NCBI GenBank assembly: GCA_016707525.1
Contig: JADJHP010000014.1
Location: forward strand, 105,959-169,958
Direction of reading: 5' to 3'
Source of the DNA: Ignavibacteriota bacterium
Lineage (GTDB): Bacteria; Bacteroidota; Ignavibacteria; UBA10030; UBA6906
DNA length: 64,000 bases
Position numbers and translations under genes: made by a program. Below the pieces are notes generated by a model. The model was not told where the DNA came from. It searched no databases and saw only the letters and a program-made list of their open reading frames with translations. This document shows, one piece after another, positions 17,350-26,738 of this stretch; positions within the stretch are counted from its first letter, which is position 1; the number at the start of each line of letters is the position of its first letter.

Positions 17350-19421
17350 TTCTTCTCGTAGGCCTGGTTGCGGATCATTCGTGTCATATCGTAGGGCGCC
17401 GGCTCTCCACCGAGGTACGTGTGGAACCAGTCGAGGTGTGCATTATAATAGAAGGGCATCGACTTCACCGCACCCGGCCAGTGCCCATCGTTCTTGAACA
17501 CGATGAGGCGCGACGGAACACGGCGTCGTTGCAGGTCGGTGAAGAATTCCAGGCTCTGGGTGTACGACACCCGGTAATCGCGCTCACCGGTGATGACGAG
17601 GCAGGGGGTTGCGAAGTCCTTGACAAAATTGTTCGGCGACCACCGCTGATACAGCGGTGACTCCCAGGGGAGCCCTCCGAGGTCGTACTCGGGGAACCAG
17701 AGTTCCTCGGTGGTGCCGTGCATGGCCTTCAGGTTGTAGACCCCCATCATCGACGCGAGTGCCTTGAAGCGCGTGGTGTGCCCTTCGAGCCACATCATCA
17801 TGTAGCCACCATAGGACCAGCCCATGGCGCCCATCCTGTCCGCATCCACGTACGACAGTCGCGCGAGCGAGTCACTCACCGCCATCACGTCCTCATACAC
17901 CTTGCCGCCCCAGTCCTTCGAGATCGCCGCGGTGAAATCCTGTCCGTAGCCCGTGGAGCCGTGCGGGTTCGGGAATGCGACGACATACCCGGACCCGGGA
18001 TAGACCTGCCAGTCGCCACGGAACGCATCGGCCCACTGACTCTGCGGCCCGCCATGGACATTCAGGATGAGCGGGTACTTCTTCGTGGGATCGAAATTGT
18101 GGGGCTTCACCACGAACGTGTGGATCTTCCTTCCGGTCGGCGAGGGGATCCAGAGTTCCTCGGCCGGGCGGATGTCCACTTCTTCCTCGATCGCCTTGTT
18201 GAATGTGGTCAGTCTCTTCGGATTCTTGCCGTCTGTGCCGCAGGCCCAGAGCTCGGGCGGTGCACCGATCGCGCGGCGGACGAATGCGATCCGGTCGCCC
18301 GTGGGAGCAATGGCATAGCTATCGATGGTCTTCACATCGATCACCTGCTTGTACGCGCCCGACGCCACGTCCAGCCGGTACAAGGGTACATGCCCCTGCA
18401 CCTCGGCGGTGAAGAACAGGCTCTTGCTGTCGGGTGCCCACTGTACATCGACGACCCAGTTGTCGAAGTCGTCGGCCTTCCGGGTGATCGCTCCCGTGGC
18501 GCGATCGATCACCGCGATCGCAAAACGGTCAGCTTCATATCCTGGAACACTCTGGGTGCGGAACGCGATGCTCTTGCCATCCGGGGAATAGGATGGGTCG
18601 CCGTCATATGCCCGGTTCGCTGCGGTGATGTTCTTCAGAGGGCCGCCGCCGGTGGGAACCACCCACAGGTCCTTGTTGGTCGTTTCGGCTTCGAACTTCT
18701 CATGGTTCGCTACGAAGCACACTTCCTTGCCGTCGGGGGAGTAGGTGAATCCGGTGCCGCCCAACGCGAACGTCGGCGCGTCATGCGTGCCGGGCGTGAG
18801 ATCGGTGTAGGTCTTTGCTTCCACATGGAACGCAAGGAGATGCGAGGTCTTCCCTTCTTTCCAGGAGGTCCAGTGACGATAGAGAAGGCCGTCCGCCATA
18901 TATGCCTGCAGCGGTCCGGTTTCCGCGGACTTCGCCGTGGCCTTGTTACAGCTATCGCTCGCTCCGCAATCCGGGTACACATCGCTCGCGAACAGGATCT
19001 GTGTGCCATCCGGGGACCAGATCGGATCGCCGACGCCGGCCGAGAACTCCGTGAGCTGACGCGGTTCGCCGCCGCCGACAGGGAGAGCCCACGCCTGCGC
19101 GCCGTTCTTCCTGGTGGAGACGAAGAGCAATGTCGTTCCATCCGGTGACCATCGGGGATGGTTATCCGATGCGGGATCGTTGGTCATCCGGCGCAACCCC
19201 GAGCCATCGGTCCGGATAAGGTAGATCTCGCTGTTCGTGGTCCCCTTCGCAAGGTCGCTCTCCCGTACCACGAAAGCGATCTGGCTGCCGTTCGGCGAGA
19301 ATTGTGGGTCTTCGATCCCTTTGAGGCGGTAGAGGTCCGCGATGGCAAATGGCTTCCTTTGCCCGGGGGCCGGGGCAACGAGAATGATGATCGCGATACA
19401 GGCTGCTGCGAAGCGGCGCAT
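17346..19421 (-). CDS. S9 family serine peptidase (acylaminoacyl/dipeptidyl peptidase-like)
   Basis: A 691-residue exported peptidase. Signal peptide at about residues 1-22 (MRRFAAACIAIIILVAPAPG). Residues about 30-400 are WD40-like beta-propeller blades with repeated SPDG motifs; the alpha/beta-hydrolase domain follows. The nucleophile is Ser536 in GWSYGG; the acid and base are expected in GERDYR and NDGHWP near the C-terminus. The start at 19421 has GAAGGAT seven bases upstream and gives a proper signal peptide, so it beats an upstream CTG/ATG-extended version. It probably trims oligopeptides in the periplasm and heads the minus-strand operon that continues into the glycosyltransferase. Confidence 0.93.
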   Translation of the reverse strand: MRRFAAACIAIIILVAPAPGQRKPFAIADLYRLKGIEDPQFSPNGSQIAFVVRESDLAKGTTNSEIYLIRTDGSGLRRMTNDPASDNHPRWSPDGTTLLFVSTRKNGAQAWALPVGGGEPRQLTEFSAGVGDPIWSPDGTQILFASDVYPDCGASDSCNKATAKSAETGPLQAYMADGLLYRHWTSWKEGKTSHLLAFHVEAKTYTDLTPGTHDAPTFALGGTGFTYSPDGKEVCFVANHEKFEAETTNKDLWVVPTGGGPLKNITAANRAYDGDPSYSPDGKSIAFRTQSVPGYEADRFAIAVIDRATGAITRKADDFDNWVVDVQWAPDSKSLFFTAEVQGHVPLYRLDVASGAYKQVIDVKTIDSYAIAPTGDRIAFVRRAIGAPPELWACGTDGKNPKRLTTFNKAIEEEVDIRPAEELWIPSPTGRKIHTFVVKPHNFDPTKKYPLILNVHGGPQSQWADAFRGDWQVYPGSGYVVAFPNPHGSTGYGQDFTAAISKDWGGKVYEDVMAVSDSLARLSYVDADRMGAMGWSYGGYMMMWLEGHTTRFKALASMMGVYNLKAMHGTTEELWFPEYDLGGLPWESPLYQRWSPNNFVKDFATPCLVITGERDYRVSYTQSLEFFTDLQRRRVPSRLIVFKNDGHWPGAVKSMPFYYNAHLDWFHTYLGGEPAPYDMTRMIRNQAYEKK

Positions 19422-19545
19422 ACGATATCCTTCACACAATGGCACAGAAGAGAGTCTATGGTTCTTCGTACGGGTGAAAACTTACGCAACCGGGGCTACA
19501 ATAGCAATCGCTTGAAAGTCATACAATTCCTCTCGATATTTCCCC

Positions 19546-20685
19546 ATGGAACCACTCATGAACGCTCTTCCCGCCCCCCGCGCAGTCGTGGACTGCGCCT
19601 CTTTCCGCCACAACCTCGAAGCGGTCCGTTCGTACATCGGCCCGCGCGTACGTATCATGGCGGTCATCAAGGCCAATGGTTATGGCCATGGGATGCTCCA
19701 TCTCGCTCGCGAAGCGGGAGCGTGGGGGATCACCGATTTCGGCGTGGCCCGTGTCCATGAGGGGTTGGAGCTCCGGTCGGCCGGCTATGGCCAGCGCATT
19801 CTCGTGTTCGAATCTCCCGCCAGGGATGCGCTTCGCGATGCGATCGCACAGGATCTGACGTTGACCGTGACGGAGCCCGCGATCCTCGATGTGATCGAGG
19901 AGGAGGTGCGGCGCATGGGGAAGCGAGCCGTTGTGCAGGTCAAGGTCGACACCGGTATGGGGCGATTGGGCCTCCCCGCTGAATATGCAATGGAGCTGGT
20001 CCTCCGTGCGGCGCGCTCGCACCACGTGACGCTCTCGGGAGTGTACAGTCATTTCGCGACGAGCGAGGACGCCGACCAGGCATTCGCTCTACAGCAGCTC
20101 GAGCGATTCTCGTCGTTTCTGGAGGGTGTGCGGCGTGCGGGCATCGAGGTTCCCGAGCGGCACATGGCGAACAGCGGTGCGATCATGACCCTGCCGGGAT
20201 CCTATTTTGACATGGTGCGACCGGGGATCATGCTGTACGGATATCCGCCCGGGCACCGTATGCCGGAGCGTTATCCCGTGCAGCCCGCGCTCTCATTGGT
20301 TTCACGCGTGGCATTTTTGAAAGATGTGCCTTCCGGGACATCGATCTCCTACGGGAGGCGGTATTTTACAGGAGGGCCGGCCCGGATCGCCACGGTACCG
20401 ATGGGGTACGGGGACGGATATTCGCGGCTTTTAACGGGCAAGGCAGAGGTGATCATACGGGGTGGGCGGTATCCTGTGATCGGGACGATCTGTATGGACC
20501 AACTTATGGTCAATGTGAGCGGGAATGCGCAGATCGCCGTCGGCGATGACGTGATCTTTCTGGGGGTGAGTGGAGGGGAGCGCATCACGGCCTGGGACGT
20601 GGCTTCGCATACCGGGACGATCCCGTACGAGACCACCTGTGCGTTGACGCCCCGGGTGCCTCGACTATACCAAAGTTGCGTGTAA
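19546..20685 (+). CDS. alr: Alanine racemase
   Basis: A 379-residue PLP enzyme that makes D-alanine for peptidoglycan. The PLP-binding lysine is Lys42 in AVIKANGYGHG. The catalytic tyrosine of the partner subunit lies in SISYGRRY, and the family blocks VDTGMGRLG, HMANSGA, RPGIMLYGYPP and PMGYGDGY are all present in order. An in-frame ATG four codons in (19558) is an alternative start; neither has a strong ribosome site. It is transcribed divergently from the S9 peptidase, and the 124-bp gap should hold both promoters. Confidence 0.97.
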   Translation: MEPLMNALPAPRAVVDCASFRHNLEAVRSYIGPRVRIMAVIKANGYGHGMLHLAREAGAWGITDFGVARVHEGLELRSAGYGQRILVFESPARDALRDAIAQDLTLTVTEPAILDVIEEEVRRMGKRAVVQVKVDTGMGRLGLPAEYAMELVLRAARSHHVTLSGVYSHFATSEDADQAFALQQLERFSSFLEGVRRAGIEVPERHMANSGAIMTLPGSYFDMVRPGIMLYGYPPGHRMPERYPVQPALSLVSRVAFLKDVPSGTSISYGRRYFTGGPARIATVPMGYGDGYSRLLTGKAEVIIRGGRYPVIGTICMDQLMVNVSGNAQIAVGDDVIFLGVSGGERITAWDVASHTGTIPYETTCALTPRVPRLYQSCV

Positions 20686-20764
20686 GCAGGGCATGTTGTA
20701 CATTACCTCAACGCCGGCTTCGTGCCGGGAGTCGTGATCTTTTCATCAGCAGGAGACAAGACGT

Positions 20765-21058
20765 ATGCGGAGAATCGTGGCGGTGTGTGTGATCGCAGGG
20801 ATGATGCTGTCTGCAGTGGTGCCGCTTGCGGCCCAGCAGCAGGGAGCTCCGAAACAAGCGAAGAAGCCTGCCGTGCAGCAGGTCGCAGACTCGTATGTGT
20901 GCCCGATGCACCCCGAAGAGACCTCGGCGAAGGCCGGGAAGTGCTCGAAGTGCGGCATGGCTCTCGAAAAGAAGGCTGTGAAGCCGGCACAGGTGAAGAA
21001 GGACAAGATGAAAAAGGACAAATGCGGCGGGTGTGAAGAGAACTGCGGGGGCAACTAG
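20765..21058 (+). CDS. Exported heavy-metal-binding-domain protein
   Basis: A 97-residue exported protein with a signal peptide of about 23 residues ending LAA-QQQ. Residues 44-68 are a heavy-metal-binding domain of the kind found at the N-terminus of some copper ATPases (Y-V-C46-P-M-H49-P, then C60-S-K-C63-G-M). A Lys-rich linker follows, then a second cysteine cluster at the C-terminus (C87-G-G-C90-E-E-N-C94). It probably binds Cu or another soft metal in the periplasm. The C-terminal CGGC addition is not part of the usual domain. GGAG precedes the ATG by nine bases. Confidence 0.85.
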   Translation: MRRIVAVCVIAGMMLSAVVPLAAQQQGAPKQAKKPAVQQVADSYVCPMHPEETSAKAGKCSKCGMALEKKAVKPAQVKKDKMKKDKCGGCEENCGGN

Positions 21059-21090
21059 TTCCAATCCCCACGACCGTACAAGGTACGACC

Positions 21091-21525
21091 ATGACGATCC
21101 TCGTAGTGGATGATGAGCCTGAATACCGGCTCGTGCTCAAGAACGTTCTTGTGAGCGAAGGGTACACTGTGCTCGTCGCCGAGAATGGCGAGGACGGGTT
21201 CACGAAGTTGTCACAGAACCCGGTCGATCTGGTCATCTCCGATATTTATATGCCGGTCCTGGACGGCATCCGGTTCCACCGCAAGGTGCGGTCGACGCCG
21301 GAGTTCACCAATGTCCCGTTCCTGTTCGTGTCTGCATTCGACGATCAGCACACGCTGGATGCCGTCCAGAATCCGCGCACCGAAGGATTCCTTCGCAAGG
21401 CGCGACCCGTGAGTGAACTGAAGGAATGGATCCAGTATCTCACGACGCCGGAAGAGAAGCGCTCCAAGATGCCTCCGGGTGGGGCGCGCTCCCGCCTCAA
21501 TGATCAGCTCCGTCGCTCTCGCTGA
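21091..21525 (+). CDS. Response regulator, receiver domain only
   Basis: A 144-residue CheY-like receiver. The acid pocket is DDE at residues 7-9, the phosphoacceptor is Asp51 in VISDIYMP, the conserved Thr/Ser is Ser81 in FVSAF, and Lys103 completes the site. About 25 basic residues follow the fold with no output domain (ending RSRLNDQLRRSR). It must act through protein contact. No histidine kinase is adjacent; the HisKA-containing receiver at 25934 is the nearest phosphorelay gene. Confidence 0.92.
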   Translation: MTILVVDDEPEYRLVLKNVLVSEGYTVLVAENGEDGFTKLSQNPVDLVISDIYMPVLDGIRFHRKVRSTPEFTNVPFLFVSAFDDQHTLDAVQNPRTEGFLRKARPVSELKEWIQYLTTPEEKRSKMPPGGARSRLNDQLRRSR

Positions 21526-21579
21526 GCGGTCTCCGTTCTCACCAGGATCTCCACCACCACTAACTGACCGTAACAGTCT

Positions 21580-22611
21580 ATGCCTGACACTATTCGTACG
21601 CCCGCGACACTTGTGACCGGAGCGAACGGCGAGATGGGGCACGGCCTTATCGAACGCCTGTCCGCTGCCGGTGGCCACCACATCATTGCCATGGATGTCC
21701 GCCCCATTGATGACGACCTGAAAGCCCACTGCGGCACCACGCTGGTGGGCGATATCCTGGATTCGCGTCTGCTCGAGCGCCTGGCCAGCGAATATCAGAT
21801 CCGCACGATCTTCCATCTCGCCGCGCTGCTCTCGACGCGCGCCGAATTCACACCCGAAGCGGCGCACCGCGTGAACGTTGAAGGCACCATGTTCCTGCTC
21901 AAGCTCGCCATCGAACAATCGCGCTGGCAGGGTGCGCCGGTGCAGTTCCTTTTTCCCAGTTCGATCGCCGTCTACGGCCTCCCATCGGTGGCGCAGAAGC
22001 GTGCGGCAGGGCGGGTGCGGGAGAATGAATGGACGACGCCTGTGACGATGTACGGATGCAATAAATTGTATTGCGAGCACCTCGGCCGGTATTACTCGCA
22101 CCACTACCGTCAGCTTGCGGCGGATGCCGAAAAGGCCGGCGTGGATTTCCGCTCCATCCGATTCCCGGGTTTGATCAGCGCCGAGACGGTTCCGAGCGGG
22201 GGGACGAGCGACTATGCCCCCGAGATGCTCCACGCCGCAGCCCAGGGAAAGCCGTACGCCTGTTTCGTGCGCGAGGATGTCCGGATCCCGTTCATGGCAA
22301 TGCCGGATGCCATCACCGCCATGCTGCGGCTCCAGCAGGCCCCGGTATCGTCGCTCACACAGTCCGTGTATAACATCACCAGTTTCAGCCCCTCCGCCGG
22401 CGAGATCCGCGATATCGTCCTGTCGGCGTTCCCCGGCGCGTCGATCGCGTTCCTGCCCGATGACAAGCGGCAGGCGATCGTCGATTCCTGGCCGGAGGAT
22501 GTCAATGATGAGGCCGCACGCCGCGATTGGGGGTTGTCACCGGCCTACGACCAGAAGCGGGCGTTCGAAGAATATTTGATCCCGACCATCCGGCGCCGGT
22601 ACAGCAAGTGA
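21580..22611 (+). CDS. NAD-dependent SDR, threonine 3-dehydrogenase-like
   Basis: A 343-residue extended short-chain dehydrogenase. The Rossmann motif is GANGEMG at residues 14-20, and the YxxxK catalytic pair is in MYGCNKLY. The sequence GGTSDYAPEMLHAAAQG and RIPFMAMPDAI match the C-terminal signatures of the UDP-galactose-4-epimerase-like L-threonine 3-dehydrogenases, which oxidise threonine to 2-amino-3-ketobutyrate. The partner ligase (kbl) is not in the window. The stop overlaps the next gene's start by one base (TGATG), implying coupling to the M28 peptidase and so perhaps amino-acid catabolism. Confidence 0.85.
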   Translation: MPDTIRTPATLVTGANGEMGHGLIERLSAAGGHHIIAMDVRPIDDDLKAHCGTTLVGDILDSRLLERLASEYQIRTIFHLAALLSTRAEFTPEAAHRVNVEGTMFLLKLAIEQSRWQGAPVQFLFPSSIAVYGLPSVAQKRAAGRVRENEWTTPVTMYGCNKLYCEHLGRYYSHHYRQLAADAEKAGVDFRSIRFPGLISAETVPSGGTSDYAPEMLHAAAQGKPYACFVREDVRIPFMAMPDAITAMLRLQQAPVSSLTQSVYNITSFSPSAGEIRDIVLSAFPGASIAFLPDDKRQAIVDSWPEDVNDEAARRDWGLSPAYDQKRAFEEYLIPTIRRRYSK

Positions 22612-24014
22612 TGGCCGCACGCCACCGTCATCGATCGCGTATCGCCCTCGCCTGCTGCATCAGTGCGCTGCTGTGCGGGTGGGCCATGCCTGCCGCTGCC
22701 GGGTCACCACCGGCGGATTCCCTCGCGCGTTTGCTTCTCCGCGCGGGGTTGACCGGGAACAATGCCTACACGCTCCTCGCGGAACTGACCACCACGTGCG
22801 GGCCGCGGTTGAGCGGATCGCCGGGTGCGGCGAAGGCGGTAGCATTGACCGCTGCGATGATGCGCAGGTATGGGTTCGTGAACGTGCGTGCCGAGTCGGT
22901 GATGGTGCCGCACTGGGTGCGTGGTTCGACCGAGGAAGCGTTCCTCATCGAGGCTGATGGCCATCGGCGTACGCTCGCCGTCGCAGCTCTCGGCGGGAGC
23001 ATCGGAACGCCCCGCACCGGCATCAGCGCCGCTCTCCTTGAAGTGCGTTCGTTCAACGAGTTGCGTGCCGCAGGGTCCCGTGCAGCAGGGAAGATCGTCT
23101 TCTTCAATCGCCCCATGGATCCCGCCCTCCTGAATACCTTCGCCGGGTATGGTGGTGCGGTGGATCAACGGGCCGCGGGCGCCATCGAAGCGGCGCGCGC
23201 CGGAGCGGTCGGCGTGATCGTCCGATCGGTGACGCTTGCCCACGACAATGTGCCGCACACGGGATCGATGTCGTACGCCGATGGCGTCGCGAAGATCCCT
23301 GCCGTTGCCATCGGGGTCCGGGATGCGGACCTTCTGAGCGCTGCGGCCGCACGCGACCCGGAGGTGCGGGTGAAGCTCCGCCTGTCGTGTGAGACCCTTC
23401 CTGATGCCCCTTCTGCGAACGTGATGGGGGAACTGCGCGGAACGGAACACCCCGAGGACGTGATCGTCATCGGCGGACACCTGGATTGCTGGGATAAAGG
23501 CGTCGGTGCCCACGATGATGGTTCCGGATGCGTGCAGGCGATCGAAGCGCTGCGGCTTCTCAAGGAACTCGGGATCATGCCGAAGCGGACGATCCGCGCC
23601 GTCATGTTCATGAATGAAGAGAACGGCTCACGCGGCGGCCCGGCGTATGCCGCACACCCGCATCGTGCTTCGGAACACCATGTTGCCGCCATTGAAGCGG
23701 ACCGTGGCGGATTCACGCCGCGGGGATTCACGGTCCAGGCAGACAGCGCAACCGTGGAACGCGTGAAGCGGTGGGCCCCGGTCCTGGACCTTGTCGGTGC
23801 GGGACAGATCTCCGCCGGCCACGCCGGCGTGGATGTCTCGCCGATCGTGAACGCAGGTGCGGTTGGCTTCGGGCTTGTGGTGGACCATCACCGCTATTTC
23901 GATCTCCATCATTCGGCGAACGATACGCTTCAGGCCGTGCACCCGCGTGAACTCGAACTCGGAGCGATCGCCGGAGCACTGCTGGTGTATCTGCTATCGG
24001 AAGAGGGATTGTAA
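22611..24014 (+). CDS. M28 family zinc aminopeptidase with PA domain
   Basis: A 467-residue exported metallopeptidase. Signal peptide about residues 1-30 (ACCISALLCGWAMPAAAG). A PA-type insertion spans about 110-240 (AAGKIVFFNRP, GAVGVIVRS). The M28 domain has the di-zinc ligands in GGHLDCW, GAHDDGSG, MNEENGSRG, EADRGG and HHSANDT, all in order. It likely releases N-terminal amino acids from peptides in the periplasm or outside. Its start overlaps the TDH-like gene, which would consume one of the products. Confidence 0.92.
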   Translation: MAARHRHRSRIALACCISALLCGWAMPAAAGSPPADSLARLLLRAGLTGNNAYTLLAELTTTCGPRLSGSPGAAKAVALTAAMMRRYGFVNVRAESVMVPHWVRGSTEEAFLIEADGHRRTLAVAALGGSIGTPRTGISAALLEVRSFNELRAAGSRAAGKIVFFNRPMDPALLNTFAGYGGAVDQRAAGAIEAARAGAVGVIVRSVTLAHDNVPHTGSMSYADGVAKIPAVAIGVRDADLLSAAAARDPEVRVKLRLSCETLPDAPSANVMGELRGTEHPEDVIVIGGHLDCWDKGVGAHDDGSGCVQAIEALRLLKELGIMPKRTIRAVMFMNEENGSRGGPAYAAHPHRASEHHVAAIEADRGGFTPRGFTVQADSATVERVKRWAPVLDLVGAGQISAGHAGVDVSPIVNAGAVGFGLVVDHHRYFDLHHSANDTLQAVHPRELELGAIAGALLVYLLSEEGL

Positions 24015-24050
24015 ACCGGAGGGGATACGGATCAACGACCATCCATCACG

Positions 24051-25937
24051 GTGATCAGCAGGACCGGGCTCGCACTCCTGGTCTTCGTCGGTCTCGCCGG
24101 CGCGTTCCCGTCTGCCGTGAACTGGGGCGGTCACTTCTGGGGATTCCTGCCGCTTCCCGTCCCGATCGTCCTCGGCATCCTCATGGCATCAGCGTTGCTT
24201 CCCGCGGTGCAGGACGGGGTGCTGGCCTTCCTGCAACGATGCGGTGTGCTCTTCTCTTCACAGACACGCCTGCGGGCGATGCTCCTGTGGGTGGTCCTGT
24301 GTGCTGCAGCGGGAGTGTTGTTCTGGGCCTTCCGTCAGCGGACGTTCTTCCTTGGCGATGGGTATCTGGTTTTGCGTACGCTTCCCGTCGCGGTCGCATC
24401 CGGCGATATCCCGGCTTCATTTCCGACCGCACCCTTCACCGGCCTTCTCGCCGCCTTCCTGTTCCAGGTATCCCGGTCGATCGGTGCCGCGGATCCCGCG
24501 CTCGCCGCATGGCAGGCTCTTTCGATCCTTTCCGGCATGGCTGCAGTCCCCGTTGTGTGGACCCTCACACGGCCTCTCGCAGCCGATGCACGCGAACGCC
24601 TTGCGCTGTCGGTGCTCATCGGGGGAAGCGGGGCCGCGATGCTCTTCTTTGGTTATGTGGAAACCTACGCGCCCGCCTTTGTGATGCTGCTCGCCTTCAT
24701 CGCGGCGGCGCAGCGTGTCCGTGAAGGGCATGGTTCCCTTCTCACCCTCTCGGTGCTCTTTGTGGTCCTCGTCTTCCTCCATGTCGGCATGGCGCTCTTT
24801 GCACCCGTCCTGCTGTTGCTCCTGGGAGGTGCCGCACGCGGGAAACGGTGGAAGGATCTTGCGGTGGCGGTTCTCGGGTCCGCTGTTGCTGCCGCACTCA
24901 TTCTTGTGCTGTTGTCGTACTCGCCCGCCCGGCTCCTGGCGACGTTCCTGAGAGACGGGGGATCGTTCCTCCCCCTGCGCGGGACCGATGGGTGGAACGA
25001 GAGCTACACGCTCTTCTCCCTCTGGCACTGGATCGATCTGTTGAACCTGCACCTGCTGGTGTCACCGTTCGCGCTCGTCCTCGCCGGCGGGCTCTTTGCT
25101 GGCGCCCTCGTACCAGCCCGCTATCGTCCGCCCGGCACGTTCTTCTGGATCGTGGTCGCAGGACCCCCGGTGCTCTGGCTGTTCCTGAATAATTTCGAAT
25201 TGGGACTGAGCAGGGATTGGGACCTCGCCGCGCCCTGCGCAGCGGTGATCGGGCTCGGCGGACTAGCCGGCTGGCTCGCGATGATGGGGCCGTCGGAGAC
25301 CCGCACACGGGGTGTTGTGGTCATGGCCCTCATCACGGTGGTGCATACGGCGGGATGGGTCGGTGTGAATGCCCGCGGGGAAGGTTCTCTGCTCAGGTTC
25401 GATGCTCTTCTGGACTTCCGCGCCATATCGCCGCGGGCCATGGCGATCGCGTATGAAGAGGTCGGCGACTACCGGCGCGAGCGCCGGGATGTACACGGGG
25501 CCGTCGACGCATTCGCCCGGATGGTCGTCCTTGATTCCACGAATGCCCGCCGGTGGACGGTGCTCGCGAACGCCGAGGCGATCGCTGGCAATGGGCCGGC
25601 CGCGCGCATCGCGTATGAGAAGGCGATCGCGTGGGGAAGCGTTGATCCTGAAACCCATACCAACCTTGCGATCGTGTTGTTCGCCGGGGGCGATGTGGAT
25701 GCGGCGCTCGGCCGTATCCGCACAGCCGTGGCTCTCGACACTCTCGATGCTACCGCAGTGTACACGTACGGCCAGATGCTTTTCGAAGGGAAGCGGGATA
25801 TGCAAGGAGCCCTCCCATGGTTCGAACGGGCCCTGCACCTCGATCCGAGAAACCACCACGCGCGATCATACGCGGACCGCTGCCGTGCGGCACTCGGCGT
25901 CGCTTCCCCCCCACCACCAGGCGAACCAGCGCAATGA
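24051..25937 (+). CDS. Polytopic membrane protein with C-terminal TPR repeats
   Basis: A 628-residue protein. The first ~440 residues contain about ten to twelve hydrophobic helices with the layout of GT-C-type glycosyltransferases or O-antigen ligase-like proteins, including an early loop RQRTFFLGDGYLVLRT. I see no certain catalytic motif. Residues about 460-620 are three to four TPR-like repeats (AYEEVGDYRRE, AYEKAIAWGSVDPETHTNLAIV, ALPWFERALHLDP). The GTG start is the first usable codon; a GGAGGGG lies 30 bases upstream, so the start is uncertain. The stop overlaps the next start (ATGA). Function unknown; an envelope sugar-transfer role is only a guess. Confidence 0.7.
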   Translation: MISRTGLALLVFVGLAGAFPSAVNWGGHFWGFLPLPVPIVLGILMASALLPAVQDGVLAFLQRCGVLFSSQTRLRAMLLWVVLCAAAGVLFWAFRQRTFFLGDGYLVLRTLPVAVASGDIPASFPTAPFTGLLAAFLFQVSRSIGAADPALAAWQALSILSGMAAVPVVWTLTRPLAADARERLALSVLIGGSGAAMLFFGYVETYAPAFVMLLAFIAAAQRVREGHGSLLTLSVLFVVLVFLHVGMALFAPVLLLLLGGAARGKRWKDLAVAVLGSAVAAALILVLLSYSPARLLATFLRDGGSFLPLRGTDGWNESYTLFSLWHWIDLLNLHLLVSPFALVLAGGLFAGALVPARYRPPGTFFWIVVAGPPVLWLFLNNFELGLSRDWDLAAPCAAVIGLGGLAGWLAMMGPSETRTRGVVVMALITVVHTAGWVGVNARGEGSLLRFDALLDFRAISPRAMAIAYEEVGDYRRERRDVHGAVDAFARMVVLDSTNARRWTVLANAEAIAGNGPAARIAYEKAIAWGSVDPETHTNLAIVLFAGGDVDAALGRIRTAVALDTLDATAVYTYGQMLFEGKRDMQGALPWFERALHLDPRNHHARSYADRCRAALGVASPPPPGEPAQ

Positions 25938-26617
25938 ACGACCCTGTCTCGGTTCTGATCATCGATGACGATCACGATTTCCTCGCGAGCATGGTGGCGC
26001 TCCTCGGTCCCCTCGGCTACCACGTGACAACCGCCAGGGACGGCCAGGAAGGCTGGGCCAAGATCGTATCCGACAAACCCGACGTGCTGCTGATGGATTG
26101 GGTGCTGCCGGATACCGATGGTGTTGCCCTGATCCGGCGCATGCGCGCATCGGCGGAACACCGTGAGCGCTACGTTATCATGGTCACGGGCCGGAGTGGC
26201 AAAGAGGACCTCATCCGTGGCATGGATGAGGGGGCGAATGATTACCTCCCCAAGCCCTTCTATAATGAGGAACTGCTCGTCCGGATCCGCGTGGGGATCA
26301 GGAACAAGAAGCTGGAAGAGGAACTTGCGCAGCAGGTCCGGCGTGCCACCGTCCTGGAAATGGCCGGCTCTCTCGCTCACGAGATAGGCAATCCGCTCAG
26401 TGCGATCACGCTCCTTCACGCAAAACTCTCGCGGGACGCGCGACTGGCATCCATGCCCGACATCGGCCGGGACCTGGCCGCCCTGAAGAATGAACTGAGC
26501 CGCATCGAGGCGCTCGTGCGGAAAGCGCAGCATATCACCACCGTCAGTTCAAAGCCCTACGCCGGTGACCTGCAGATCATCGATCTGAACAACGGATCGG
26601 CGGGACCCTCTTCCTGA
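25934..26617 (+). CDS. Receiver domain fused to HisKA without ATPase domain
   Basis: A 227-residue signalling protein. Residues 5-122 are a complete receiver (DDD at 11-13, phosphoacceptor Asp55 in LLMDWVLPD, Thr85, Lys107 in LPKPF). A helical linker leads to a HisKA dimerisation block at about 138-215 with the H-box LAHEIGNPLSAI and phosphoacceptor-type His149. The protein then stops after a short tail; there is no HATPase_c domain. The 120 bp before thioredoxin cannot hide one in another frame. It could be a phosphotransfer hub or a receiver-controlled dimeriser served by a kinase elsewhere. Translation is coupled to the TPR membrane protein. Confidence 0.85.
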   Translation: MNDPVSVLIIDDDHDFLASMVALLGPLGYHVTTARDGQEGWAKIVSDKPDVLLMDWVLPDTDGVALIRRMRASAEHRERYVIMVTGRSGKEDLIRGMDEGANDYLPKPFYNEELLVRIRVGIRNKKLEEELAQQVRRATVLEMAGSLAHEIGNPLSAITLLHAKLSRDARLASMPDIGRDLAALKNELSRIEALVRKAQHITTVSSKPYAGDLQIIDLNNGSAGPSS

Positions 26618-26738
26618 CCCCCGGAAAACGCCACTGTCCCGGGTATCATGGTTGACCCCTTTCCGGTTATCCCGGCATCTTATCTACAGATCATCCCGCT
26701 GTGCGGGTCACACGAACAGCCAGAATCACGAGGGACCG

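Noticed and set aside
26617..26738. Frameshifted HATPase_c domain after the HisKA
   Set aside because: Only about 120 bp separate it from thioredoxin, and no frame shows N-, G1- or G2-box sequence.
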